Source: Bacillota bacterium (GTDB lineage Bacteria > Bacillota_I > Bacilli_A > Acholeplasmatales > Acholeplasmataceae). From it: a stretch of DNA of 22,806 bases. How positions within the stretch are numbered: position 1 is the stretch's first letter; each line of letters starts with the position of its first letter. The stretch is from positions 1 to 22,806 of the forward strand of contig JAEYXZ010000074.1 of the NCBI GenBank assembly GCA_023431045.1, in the 5' to 3' direction. Shown here in pieces: positions 1 to 7,905 of this stretch. The notes beneath the pieces are model-generated. The model was not told where the DNA came from and made no database searches. It saw only the letters and a list, made by a program, of their open reading frames with translations. The translations under genes and the position numbers were made by a program.

Positions 1-600
1 ATTTTCAGAGACATCATAGATGAAGTTTATATTTTCATCTGGATTGTAAACACCAATCCTTAATGCATTTGCGGCATAATACGTTTCGACTGTACCGTCT
101 TCAACAAAACCATTGAGACCTTGATAACTAATCGGTGCCATCCATGTAATTCCTCGTGATGTAACATAGGTTCCACTGGGTCTTGCATCTCCATAAGGAA
201 TGTGGATACGATCAGCTAAGTAAACATATCGTTGATGATTCATTTCATTTTCTAAATCTGAAACTAATCTGAAGTGAATCTCAAGTGAAATGTAATCTTT
301 TTGACGATTACTCAAATCCCAATATGGTGGACCATTTTGGAAATCGATGTTATTGGTTGTCGTGACAGTTTCTAATTTTGGTACTAGACCGTATATTTGT
401 CTTATCGTATCACTTGGAATTGATTTACTGTATGTTTCACCATCGAGTGAAAGGGTGAGTTCATCATTTCCATCTGCCTCAAATTCAATGTCTTCGATAA
501 AGTTAATACTTGTGAGTGAGAACCAAGCATAGACCGAAGTCGTTAATGCAATAACTATAATTGAAAGTGAAATGATTGCAGCATAGATTTTCTTAAGCAT
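1..600 (-). CDS. SipW-type exported protein, TasA/camelysin-like (3' end outside window)
   Basis: The reading frame opens with ATG at 600 and stays open for 200 codons to the window edge, so the C-terminus is missing. The N-terminus is two lysines, a hydrophobic stretch at about residues 5-24 and the motif VYAWFS. That arrangement resembles SipW-dependent signal peptides of TasA/camelysin-like surface proteins. The rest is a soluble, beta-rich-looking extracellular segment with no catalytic motif that I recognise. An AGAGGA ribosome-binding site lies inside the last codons of the upstream gene, only 5 nt away, so the two are co-transcribed and presumably under the same c-di-GMP riboswitch. 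I infer a cell-surface or fibre-forming role. No SipW peptidase gene is visible in the window; it could lie beyond position 1. Confidence 0.75.
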   Translation of the reverse strand, partial: MLKKIYAAIISLSIIVIALTTSVYAWFSLTSINFIEDIEFEADGNDELTLSLDGETYSKSIPSDTIRQIYGLVPKLETVTTTNNIDFQNGPPYWDLSNRQKDYISLEIHFRLVSDLENEMNHQRYVYLADRIHIPYGDARPSGTYVTSRGITWMAPISYQGLNGFVEDGTVETYYAANALRIGVYNPDENINFIYDVSEN

Positions 601-605
601 TGCTG

Positions 606-1286
606 TTAATCCTCTTCACCAATTGTGAAGCTCATGTCAAGTTTCATCGAGCCTCCAATCATATCATCATTGGTTAAATCTCCTTCTAACCAAATGACAA
701 CGGATACTCTCACTTTTTGTTGAGCTCTGATGTTTAGGATTAACCCTCTGGCAGCAATCGTTGAACTGATGAACGGTTGGGTTTGATCTCCCAATCGATC
801 CTCGACTTTCTCAAAGACTGTTTGAACCTCATCAGCAATCACCATGATTCTTAGTGCATCATCAATATTTTGAGTCACATCGCTTAATGCTATCTGATAT
901 TGAATCTGATCAATCGTTGATGCTTCTGATGTATTCATGATATAGAAGCTGAATGCTAAGATATAATCTCTTTCATATCTTCCATCGGTTTCTAAGATTT
1001 CAGGAATGTACCAAGATCTTACTGCGGCATAACTTGTATCCCGATAAGATTTCTTTCCTGCATATCTTAGGATTGTTCTTGGTTGTGTGAAATCTCTTGA
1101 CTCATCTAGTCGAATATTTTTATCCGCTAGTTCATTAAGTCTGACTGAGAGGTCACCGGTTTGCATCCCATAGAAGGATACAACCCCCATCACGATTGAT
1201 AACATTCCGAAGATGGGAATGAATAGAAAGAATAATTTATTAACTTTTGAGGCGGTACGAATGCCCCAAATTTTCAAGACTTTCAT
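606..1286 (-). CDS. membrane-anchored SipW-type surface protein behind c-di-GMP riboswitch
   Basis: This is a 226-residue protein. A basic N-terminal stretch of about 17 residues leads into one hydrophobic helix (about 18-40), and the rest is predicted outside the cell. The C-terminal segment at about 190-222 reads VSVVIWLEGDLTND, then MIGG and an alternating LDMSF strand. I recognise this pattern (xVxIWLEGxDxx(C)xN...GG) from SipW-dependent, TasA/camelysin-like proteins of Bacillota. The middle has LAFSFYIMN, also typical of that group. Start: ATG at 1286 has GGAGGA 5 nt upstream; an ATG at 1290 is in another frame. It is the first gene after the c-di-GMP aptamer and its terminator, so its transcription should follow c-di-GMP level. 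It is probably a surface or matrix component. The family assignment rests on motif memory, not a search. Confidence 0.75.
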   Translation of the reverse strand: MKVLKIWGIRTASKVNKLFFLFIPIFGMLSIVMGVVSFYGMQTGDLSVRLNELADKNIRLDESRDFTQPRTILRYAGKKSYRDTSYAAVRSWYIPEILETDGRYERDYILAFSFYIMNTSEASTIDQIQYQIALSDVTQNIDDALRIMVIADEVQTVFEKVEDRLGDQTQPFISSTIAARGLILNIRAQQKVRVSVVIWLEGDLTNDDMIGGSMKLDMSFTIGEED

Positions 1287-1297
1287 CCATTTCCTCC

Positions 1298-1339
1298 AAA
1301 GAAAAAGCCAGTCACCAAATATCTTTTTGGCAACTGGCT
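1298..1339 (-). terminator. riboswitch-controlled intrinsic terminator (expression platform)
   Basis: On the minus strand, positions 1339-1326 (AGCCAGUUGCCAAA) pair completely with 1319-1306, giving 14 bp with two G-U pairs, around a 6-nt loop AAGAUA. UUUUUCUUU follows down to 1298. The 5' strand of the stem contains the last 11 nt of the aptamer core (1339-1329), so aptamer and terminator cannot form together. The ribosome-binding site GGAGGA (1297-1292) follows directly. The geometry predicts that ligand binding prevents termination. Confidence 0.9.
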
Positions 1340-1395
1340 ACCTGTCTAATTATAGGCCCTTTAGTTTTGCGTCCTTGGGTTCCCCCAAGTTTGCC
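1329..1395 (-). ncRNA. c-di-GMP-I (GEMM-I) riboswitch aptamer
   Basis: Read on the minus strand, the RNA begins GGCAAAC. It continues with a hairpin CUUGGG-GGAA-CCCAAG closed by a GNRA tetraloop, then GACGCAAAACUAAAGGGCCU, a short stem and AGGUAGCCAGUUGCC. GCAAAC, the GNRA-capped P2, GACGCAAA, the (A)GGG/CCU receptor side and GGUAGCC are the conserved blocks of the GEMM-I aptamer. GGCAA at 1395-1391 pairs with UUGCC at 1333-1329 to close it. It lies 23 nt downstream of a promoter -10 box and ahead of a gene for an exported protein. The neighbouring upstream genes make and degrade c-di-GMP, which supports the ligand. Confidence 0.93.
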
Positions 1396-1417
1396 TTTTC
1401 TCTATTAAGATATCACC

Positions 1418-1445
1418 ATTGTATCAGTTTTTTTTGATAAGTCAA
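1418..1445 (-). promoter_or_regulatory. sigma-A-type promoter of riboswitch transcript
   Basis: TTGACT (1445-1440), a 16-nt spacer and TACAAT (1423-1418), with TGA before the -10 forming an extended -10. The predicted start near 1411 lies about 16 nt before the aptamer, so transcripts from here contain the entire riboswitch. Confidence 0.8.
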
Positions 1446-1480
1446 GAAAATTTATAACGAATTTCCCACAAAATTTGTGG

Positions 1481-2890
1481 TTAACTTTGTTCTCCCAAAA
1501 ATTCCCTCAATTGCTGCTGATCAAGTGGTTTAGCAACGTAATAACCTTGTGCATATCCAATCCCTTTTTTGTTCAATTCTTTGAATTGGACTTCTGTTTC
1601 AACACCTTCAGCAACGAGTTGTAGTTTCTTTTCTTTAACAAACTCGATAATCATTTGTAAGTATTTACGTGAATTATAGTTATCCTCAAGCATAAAGAAG
1701 TTACGATTAAGTTTAATCATATCGATTTGGAAGCGATCAACCAATCCAATGACATCATAATCGGTTGTTTCAATATCAATTGCCATCTTAAACCCAAGCG
1801 TTTTGATACGAATTAGGTTTCTCATAAATTGTTCATTATTTTTATAAGTGGTGAATTCAGGGATTTCAATTGCAATCAGTTCTGGTTTTGTACGATACTT
1901 ATCGATCATCCGTTGGAATGTCAAGAATGTATCCTCATTTAAGATTTGACGCGGGGAAACGTTAATATTGACAATTAAATCTCTCACAAGTTTTTCTTGT
2001 TGTAGAGTTGTAATTAAGATTAGAGCTTGTTCAACACCCCAAATTCCAATGTGATCGAGTTCACCGGTTTGTTCAGCAAGATGAATAAATTGTGGTGGTG
2101 TTAATAATCCACGCTTTGGATGGTTCCATCGTAGTAGTGCTTCAACACCATAGATTTTTTTATCCTCTGATGTTGCAACAATCGGTTGATAATGATAAAT
2201 GAATTCTTCACGGTGGACTGCTTCACGTAATTCTTGATAAAGATTGAGTAAGTCTTTATCGGTTGCAAGTTCATCGGTATAGTACTTAATACCATTTCCA
2301 CCATTCTTTTTAACAACATAAAGTGCGATATCTAATGCTTGTAGTAATAATTCTTCAGTTGAACCGTGAAGTGGATAAGTCGCAATCGCTAGTGAACATG
2401 TCTTCTTAATGATAACTTTTTCAAAAACTTCGACTTTCTTCTCTGCTTCTCTTTTAATGCTTTGCGCGAGCGTAATAATGTGAGAGTGGTCAAATGAGTC
2501 TGGAACATAGATATAATATTGATCCGCGTGTAATCCTGGTGCAATCACTGACTCTTCAGGAAGTGCACTTTTGATATGCTCAGTGATGTGTTTCAAAATG
2601 TATTTTTCTTCTTCTTGATTGAATGCATCTCTGATTTCCTGAAAATTATCTAGATCCAGTAATATCAACGTAAATGGTTTATTCATTTTACGGTTACGTT
2701 TTATTGTTCTTTGTAGTAACTTCCGTAAAGTCGTAAATGGCACAATCTCATCTGTAATGAGCATCATTTCATCACGGTATCTTCGTTGTTCAAAAAACAT
2801 CAAGACAATTAGTGCAGCAATAAAAACCACAATTAAGAAAGTGACCCCTACCGTTAATAAGATATTTTCAAACATTAAGTTATAGAACAA
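1481..2890 (-). CDS. membrane GGDEF-EAL protein with degenerate active sites
   Basis: This is a 469-residue protein with one N-terminal membrane helix (about 11-33), a GGDEF-type fold (about 50-205) and an EAL domain (about 218-467). The GGDEF signature is replaced by ADQYY (122-126), so cyclase activity is not expected. The EAL domain keeps E250 of EALLR, N310, E342, K393, E428 of AEGVET and Q448 of QGYY. However, the DDFGTG loop reads DIETTD (372-377), losing the second metal-site Asp, and KxD reads KLN (393-395). In EAL phosphodiesterases these acidic residues hold catalytic metals, so I expect weak or no hydrolysis and possibly a c-di-GMP-binding or scaffold role. It starts 9 nt after the upstream EAL gene and ends 36 nt before the riboswitch promoter, so it is probably the last gene of the c-di-GMP operon. 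Confidence 0.9.
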   Translation of the reverse strand: MFYNLMFENILLTVGVTFLIVVFIAALIVLMFFEQRRYRDEMMLITDEIVPFTTLRKLLQRTIKRNRKMNKPFTLILLDLDNFQEIRDAFNQEEEKYILKHITEHIKSALPEESVIAPGLHADQYYIYVPDSFDHSHIITLAQSIKREAEKKVEVFEKVIIKKTCSLAIATYPLHGSTEELLLQALDIALYVVKKNGGNGIKYYTDELATDKDLLNLYQELREAVHREEFIYHYQPIVATSEDKKIYGVEALLRWNHPKRGLLTPPQFIHLAEQTGELDHIGIWGVEQALILITTLQQEKLVRDLIVNINVSPRQILNEDTFLTFQRMIDKYRTKPELIAIEIPEFTTYKNNEQFMRNLIRIKTLGFKMAIDIETTDYDVIGLVDRFQIDMIKLNRNFFMLEDNYNSRKYLQMIIEFVKEKKLQLVAEGVETEVQFKELNKKGIGYAQGYYVAKPLDQQQLREFLGEQS

Positions 2891-2899
2891 TTAAATCAC

Positions 2900-5254
2900 C
2901 TACTTTTTTAGGAGTTTGACCGCATCATCATATGGAACAGGTCTTGAAATTAAGAACCCTTGGATGACAGAACCCCCATCTTTTTTAATTATTTCTGCTT
3001 GTTTCTCAGTTTCGACACCTTCATAAATTACCTTTAATTTTAAACTTTTGCCAAGATTTTGCATCATTTTTAAGATTGTTCTTGCTGACGCATTGGTTTC
3101 AATATCATCGACAAACTGTTTATCAATCTTCATTACATCAGCAGGTAAATTCTTTAGATATGATAAACTTGAATATCCTGTTCCAAAGTCATCTAAGTGA
3201 ATTTTAAATCCTTCCTGTTTTAATTTGGTTAATTTTTCAATAATGAGTTCAAATGATTGAACGAGCACGGTTTCAGTCATTTCAATTCCAATCATTTCAG
3301 GTTTTACCTTATATTCTTCAACCAATGCCATTAAGTCATGAATAAACCCTGGTTGTAAAAGTTGTCTTGGTGAAATATTAAATGAAATTTCTATATCATG
3401 TTGTTCTAGTTGCTTAACCATTTGGAATACTTTTTTGGTAATTAATCTTCCTAATGCGATAATCATATTTGAACGTTCAGCAATTCTTATGTAGACAGCC
3501 GGTGATTCTTTGATATATTTTGGATTATTCCAACGAAGTAACGCCTCATATCCAATAACTTTATCTAGTATGAGATCATACTGAGGTTGAAGATACATCA
3601 TAAATTCATCTGCTTCTATCGCCTTTTGTAAATCTATCTCCATCAATTGCTGTTTTGTGATGTATTCTGCTAATCGATCATCATAAACGATTAAATCATA
3701 GGCAGTTGATTTGGTTGCACGATCAAGAGTAATCATTAAGTGTTCATAAACCTCATCAATGGTGCGGTTTAAGACTTTTCCTTGAAAATGGAGTAATCCA
3801 GCTTTTAGATTAATATTAGTCGGTAAATCCTCTAATAGAATTGCACTTTTAACCTTCTCTAAGATTGACTTTAAGACAGATTCAATCGTTTGATGTGGTC
3901 CGGCATTTTTAAAAATAACTAGAAAGTGATTGGATAACGAGTGATACAAGGTTGCTCCAGATCTTGGTAATAATCGCTTAATAAATTCAATTGTATTCTT
4001 AACGACTTGTCTAGAATACTCACGTCCTAGTGTCTGAGATATTTGATCAAACTCGTGAATCGTAATTGCCGCAATTGAAATTTTATCCTTTAAATCAATA
4101 TCAGTTAAAGCTTCCTTCAATGAGAATTCATTTGGTACTTGTGTCTCTTGATTTACAAGTGCTAAATTACGATAAATAGTGTCAACATTACCAATTCTTA
4201 GGATATCTTCTGCAACGAGTAGGTAACCGCGTTTCTTCTTAACTGGGACAAATCTAAAACTGCGTCTTTCTTTGTAATAAGGGATTGTCATATTAAATGA
4301 CTTTTGACGTTTAAGCATTCCTGCAATATCAATGATTTCATCAGATAGTTCACTTAACATGGTAACTTTCTTTTCACTCATGACTTCTTGGTAAAATCTT
4401 TGGTTTGCAAATCTGATTTGACCAAGACCACCAACTTCAATTAAATAAATGTAATCGACTTGTTCTTTTGCTAAATCGGTAAATAGCTTTTCTTCTGATA
4501 AATTCTTTCTTAAAACAATGGCATTAAATCCAATCATTGTTAGAAGTGATAAAACAAAGAATGTCAATAAACTCCAAATCAGTGGATCAAAGGTTGAGAT
4601 AAAGTTCGCGCGTGGAACTATATAGATAAGGAATAAATCTTCATAGATGGTTCCAAGTGACAAGACATTTGTAACACCATTACTATCTAAGTTCATGTAT
4701 TGGCTTTGGTTACTACTGATTGCTTGATTGAGCTGATTATAGATTTGACTATACTGATCATAGAAATTTAAACCAACAACTAGGTTAGTATTGGTAGTAT
4801 AGAGGATACGACCTGTCCGGTGGATTAATAAATATTCAGAACCAATATTGATTCCACGATCTAGTAAAACATCATCAAAAGCTCTATAGAAGACTGTATC
4901 ATCATCTGTCTTACTTTCAACAACGAGCATAATTGTATTATTAGTTTCATCGCTAAATAGGCTGGAAAATGGCATGATTACCATTCCGTTTAATAAATTT
5001 GCATCTGTAAGATCTGCAGGCGTATAAACTTTACTTGACCATGATGGAAGACTTGATAAATCTGTTTCATCTATTGTTCCTAGAAACTCAGTTAGTAAGG
5101 TTTCTTCAGTTTTGAATTGTTCAAATGCTAACTCATTAGCCTTTCGATTAAAGAAATCATTTAATAAGAACACATAAAAAAAATAAAAAGTAGCGCCAAC
5201 CACAGCGTAGAGTATGGTCAAAAAGATTATATATTTTTTTAGTTCACTTTTCAT
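2900..5254 (-). CDS. membrane sensor c-di-GMP phosphodiesterase (degenerate GGDEF + intact EAL)
   Basis: This is a 784-residue protein. Membrane helices at about 8-31 and 225-248 enclose an extracytoplasmic sensor of about 190 residues that I do not recognise (possibly Cache-like). A PAS-like region (about 255-355) and a degenerate GGDEF domain follow, with SNHFL (441-445) at the signature position. The EAL domain (about 535-784) keeps the whole catalytic set: E570 of EALLR, N626, E658, DDFGTG at 688-693, K709 and D711, E745 and Q765. It should hydrolyse c-di-GMP to pGpG, regulated by an outside signal. Its ATG overlaps the stop codon of the upstream cyclase (ATGA, 5254-5251), implying translational coupling of opposing activities. 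Confidence 0.93.
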   Translation of the reverse strand: MKSELKKYIIFLTILYAVVGATFYFFYVFLLNDFFNRKANELAFEQFKTEETLLTEFLGTIDETDLSSLPSWSSKVYTPADLTDANLLNGMVIMPFSSLFSDETNNTIMLVVESKTDDDTVFYRAFDDVLLDRGINIGSEYLLIHRTGRILYTTNTNLVVGLNFYDQYSQIYNQLNQAISSNQSQYMNLDSNGVTNVLSLGTIYEDLFLIYIVPRANFISTFDPLIWSLLTFFVLSLLTMIGFNAIVLRKNLSEEKLFTDLAKEQVDYIYLIEVGGLGQIRFANQRFYQEVMSEKKVTMLSELSDEIIDIAGMLKRQKSFNMTIPYYKERRSFRFVPVKKKRGYLLVAEDILRIGNVDTIYRNLALVNQETQVPNEFSLKEALTDIDLKDKISIAAITIHEFDQISQTLGREYSRQVVKNTIEFIKRLLPRSGATLYHSLSNHFLVIFKNAGPHQTIESVLKSILEKVKSAILLEDLPTNINLKAGLLHFQGKVLNRTIDEVYEHLMITLDRATKSTAYDLIVYDDRLAEYITKQQLMEIDLQKAIEADEFMMYLQPQYDLILDKVIGYEALLRWNNPKYIKESPAVYIRIAERSNMIIALGRLITKKVFQMVKQLEQHDIEISFNISPRQLLQPGFIHDLMALVEEYKVKPEMIGIEMTETVLVQSFELIIEKLTKLKQEGFKIHLDDFGTGYSSLSYLKNLPADVMKIDKQFVDDIETNASARTILKMMQNLGKSLKLKVIYEGVETEKQAEIIKKDGGSVIQGFLISRPVPYDDAVKLLKK

Positions 5255-6750
5255 CGAGTCGATCCTCTTTTATATAGATACATCTTTTCATCTGCTTTAT
5301 TGATTAGTTCTTGAATATTGTCACCATCCGTTGGATATTCTGCAATTCCGATGCTTGCTCTTACCTTTAAATTAGGAGCGATATGCTTAAAGAATTCGTC
5401 AACCTTAACTTCAAACTCTTTTTGATAATCCTCAACTTCATTATCACTCACTTTTTCATCAAAGTAAACGACAAATTCGTCACCACCATAACGAGCAATC
5501 AAATGTCCAGAAAAGATCATATTGATTAGATTACCAAATCTAACTAAAACATCATCACCAAACATATGTCCAAACCGGTCATTAATGGTTTTAAAGTTGT
5601 CCATATCGATAAAAGCTAAATGATGTTTCTGGTGTTTCTTGCGGTTAAGCTTTTGGGTCACCTCATCATTGAAATAATAACGATTAAATAAACCCGTCAG
5701 TGCGTCCTTTTGAGCATAATAAATGAGCATATTGGAATTTTCATCCCGATGAGAAAGACTACGATAGGATGCAACATATAGTTTATAGTGTTGATCGTTA
5801 TCAGTGATTTTAAATAATCTTAACCAGACAAAGACAATTCGCTTATCTTCTCTTTTAAGCCATGTTTCTCCCTGCCAAACATCATGTAAATCGACTTGTT
5901 GATAAACATCATTTTCAAATGATTCTGAGTGCTTACTTGAATCAAAGACTTTAATCTTTCGACCAATTAGATCATCCTTTGCATATCCGGTTAAATCAAG
6001 ATATGATTGATTCGAGTAAATAACTCTTAATTGATCATCCAACAAAATGACTGCGTCACTCATACTTTCAACGACTTGTTGAAATGAATTAGCAATCACT
6101 GAAAGCTTAATTCTTTCAACTAAAGACTCAACTGTAACAAATCCTCCAATATAACGATCATAATCAAATAATGGTGTGACATTTAGTGTGACAGGTATTT
6201 CTTGACTGTTCCCCCCATTAATATAAACAAACTCATTAATGTAGACATCACCTTGACTGAGTCTTGATAACTTATCTTTTTGTTGATCGTTTAAATATTT
6301 ACTTGAAATCAATGTTGAAATTGATTGTCCAATGAGATCTTTTTCTAGTAGATTATAAGTCTCAGTGAACTTCGTATTAATCGCCTTAATAAGCGACTTA
6401 TCATCAATAATTAAACCCGGTATATTGTTGGTATAAAAGAAATTGTCCATGTATCTATCAAGCATTGAATGATTGGATTCATTAAACTTGATGATAATAC
6501 CACGCAAATCGTCTTCTTTAACTTTTAAGAAAGATGCAAAATAAAATCTACCTTGATAACCAAATTCAAGATAATCCAGTTGCTGATTAATCGCAAGAAT
6601 CATCTTCTTTTCAATGATATCAACATCCTTAAAGACATCTTTAAAAGCATCATTCTCATGCAGAATGGTTTGTTGATCTAAATCGAGGTAAACAACCGGA
6701 TTTCGATCATGATCAATTAAACTTGTTAGAAGACTAAAAAGTGTGGTCAA
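5251..6750 (-). CDS. cytoplasmic PAS-PAS-GGDEF diguanylate cyclase
   Basis: This is a 499-residue protein with no membrane helix. Two or three PAS-like modules (about 10-90, 105-205 and 225-335) precede a complete GGDEF domain (about 345-497). DALTGLFNR begins at 349, the metal-site FIDMDNFK is at about 380-387, and the GGDEF signature is at 422-426. It should convert two GTP to c-di-GMP. The inhibitory RxxD I-site, expected just before GGDEF, reads FSGH, so product feedback through that site is unlikely. Start: TTG at 6750 is preceded by AGAGGAAG and there is an in-frame TGA further upstream; the first in-frame ATG lies well inside the first PAS region. It is the first gene of the three-gene c-di-GMP operon, with an extended -10 promoter just upstream. 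No haem or flavin ligand for the PAS domains can be read from sequence. Confidence 0.93.
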   Translation of the reverse strand: MTTLFSLLTSLIDHDRNPVVYLDLDQQTILHENDAFKDVFKDVDIIEKKMILAINQQLDYLEFGYQGRFYFASFLKVKEDDLRGIIIKFNESNHSMLDRYMDNFFYTNNIPGLIIDDKSLIKAINTKFTETYNLLEKDLIGQSISTLISSKYLNDQQKDKLSRLSQGDVYINEFVYINGGNSQEIPVTLNVTPLFDYDRYIGGFVTVESLVERIKLSVIANSFQQVVESMSDAVILLDDQLRVIYSNQSYLDLTGYAKDDLIGRKIKVFDSSKHSESFENDVYQQVDLHDVWQGETWLKREDKRIVFVWLRLFKITDNDQHYKLYVASYRSLSHRDENSNMLIYYAQKDALTGLFNRYYFNDEVTQKLNRKKHQKHHLAFIDMDNFKTINDRFGHMFGDDVLVRFGNLINMIFSGHLIARYGGDEFVVYFDEKVSDNEVEDYQKEFEVKVDEFFKHIAPNLKVRASIGIAEYPTDGDNIQELINKADEKMYLYKRGSTR

Positions 6751-6774
6751 GACTTCACTTCCTCTACAATCTTC

Positions 6775-6783
6775 ATTATATCA
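6775..6783 (-). promoter_or_regulatory. extended -10 promoter of the c-di-GMP operon
   Basis: TGATATAAT (6783-6775) is a perfect TATAAT with the TGn extension, 24 nt upstream of the TTG start of the cyclase. No convincing -35 hexamer is seen, which extended -10 promoters tolerate. Confidence 0.7.
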
Positions 6784-6819
6784 TGTTATGTTTTTTTACT
6801 GCTAGACGATATCTCTATA

Positions 6820-6849
6820 AAACAATAACAAGCCCATTTTTGACTTGTT
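6820..6849 (-). terminator. intrinsic terminator after short mannose-6-phosphate isomerase gene
   Basis: On the minus strand AACAAGUC (6849-6842) pairs with GGCUUGUU (6834-6827) around a 7-nt loop, and AUUGUUUU follows. It lies 22 nt past the stop of the isomerase gene and separates the carbohydrate locus from the c-di-GMP operon. Confidence 0.75.
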
Positions 6850-6870
6850 TTCGTATTTTAATCGATGAAC

Positions 6871-7836
6871 TTAAAACTGATATGTATGTGCTAATTTATG
6901 TTCCTTTTCACGGATGATGAAGCAAGTTGTTTTACCACTAATTTTGAATTCTTTTGCAAGTGCAGTCATGATAGCAACTTGGTTTTCAGGCAGTAGATAA
7001 TCTTTATCATCAACATGAATTGATATTGGTGAATCCTTTGAGTATAAAATTGTATAAGTGTTATCACCACGAAGCGTGACATCACCATTTAAATCAATCT
7101 TATCAATCGTAAAATATTCATTGGAAACGAGTCTTGTAACACTCTTAAACTTGTCATAGAGATCATTGATAACACTCTTCTCATACTTCATAACATCCAG
7201 TGATTCATTGATGTGTAATGTTCTTTGTTGACCGTTTTTATCGACACGATTATAATCATATAAACGATATGTCACATCGGATGATTGTTGGACTTCAAGA
7301 ATCTTAATTCCTTTACCAATAGCGTGAACTGTACCAACTGGGACAAAGAAGAAATCACCCGCTTTAACTGGGACTTTTGTTAATACTTGATCCCATGTTC
7401 CATTCTTTATATGAGTTTCAAACTCTTCTCTTGATTTCGCATTATGTCCATAAATGATTGCTGCATCTTTATCTGCATCCAAGACATACCAGCATTCATT
7501 CTTACCATAATCGTTATGGTATTTAAATGCATAATCATCATCAGGATGTACTTGAACGGATAAATCATCTTTCGCATCTAATATTTTGATAAGTAGTGGA
7601 AACTTAGCATAATAAGAATCACCAAATAATTCTTTGTGATCTAAATAAAGGTCATTTAATTTTTGTCCCTTGTAAGTTCCGGTTGTCACTTTGGTTTCAC
7701 CCTCATGATGACCAGATAAAATCCATGCTTCACCGATATTTGCATCAACACTTTGATGGTAGAGTGCTTGGAGGTCTGTTCCGCCCCAGATGCGCTCTTT
7801 TAAAACAACATCAAAAAATAGTATTTTTTTATTCAT
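6871..7836 (-). CDS. manA: class I mannose-6-phosphate isomerase (short form)
   Basis: This 321-residue cupin enzyme has the usual length of the short ManA of Bacillota. It interconverts mannose-6-phosphate and fructose-6-phosphate in the cytoplasm. The zinc ligands are visible as Q95 and H97 (SVQVHPDD), E114 (NECWYVLDA) and H171 (VGTVHAIG), and YRLYDYNR (190-197) supplies the conserved Arg. The N-terminal RIWGGTDL and GEAWILSGH also fit the family. Start ATG at 7836 has a GGGAG ribosome-binding site (AAGGGAGATTTT before ATG). It has its own promoter just after the terminator of the nine-gene sugar operon and its own terminator, so it can be expressed separately from the second isomerase in that operon. 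Confidence 0.96.
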   Translation of the reverse strand: MNKKILFFDVVLKERIWGGTDLQALYHQSVDANIGEAWILSGHHEGETKVTTGTYKGQKLNDLYLDHKELFGDSYYAKFPLLIKILDAKDDLSVQVHPDDDYAFKYHNDYGKNECWYVLDADKDAAIIYGHNAKSREEFETHIKNGTWDQVLTKVPVKAGDFFFVPVGTVHAIGKGIKILEVQQSSDVTYRLYDYNRVDKNGQQRTLHINESLDVMKYEKSVINDLYDKFKSVTRLVSNEYFTIDKIDLNGDVTLRGDNTYTILYSKDSPISIHVDDKDYLLPENQVAIMTALAKEFKISGKTTCFIIREKEHKLAHTYQF

Positions 7837-7862
7837 AAAATCTCCCTTATTAACTTACATCA

Positions 7863-7871
7863 ATTATAACA
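7863..7871 (-). promoter_or_regulatory. extended -10 promoter of short mannose-6-phosphate isomerase gene
   Basis: TGTTATAAT (7871-7863) is a perfect extended -10, directly downstream of the operon terminator and 26 nt before the ATG at 7836. Confidence 0.7.
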
Positions 7872-7905
7872 TAAAAGAAAACATTCACCGATAGGTGGAT
7901 GCTTT
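7872..7905 (-). terminator. intrinsic terminator of the nine-gene sugar operon
   Basis: On the minus strand AAAGCAUCCACC pairs with GGUGAAUGUUUU around the tetraloop UAUC with one C-A mismatch, and CUUUUAU follows. It starts directly after the TAG of the SGNH hydrolase gene. Confidence 0.8.

Noticed and set aside
347..532. 61-codon plus-strand frame
   Set aside because: Antisense to the partial SipW-type gene, which has a good signal peptide and a spaced ribosome-binding site.
1213..1437. 74-codon plus-strand frame over the riboswitch region
   Set aside because: It is antisense to the aptamer, promoter and gene start, with no ribosome-binding site and no recognisable protein.
1466..1480. 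Hairpin CCACAA...UUGUGG just after the degenerate EAL gene as a terminator
   Set aside because: Only 6 bp with a 3-nt loop and no U-tract follows, so efficient termination is doubtful.
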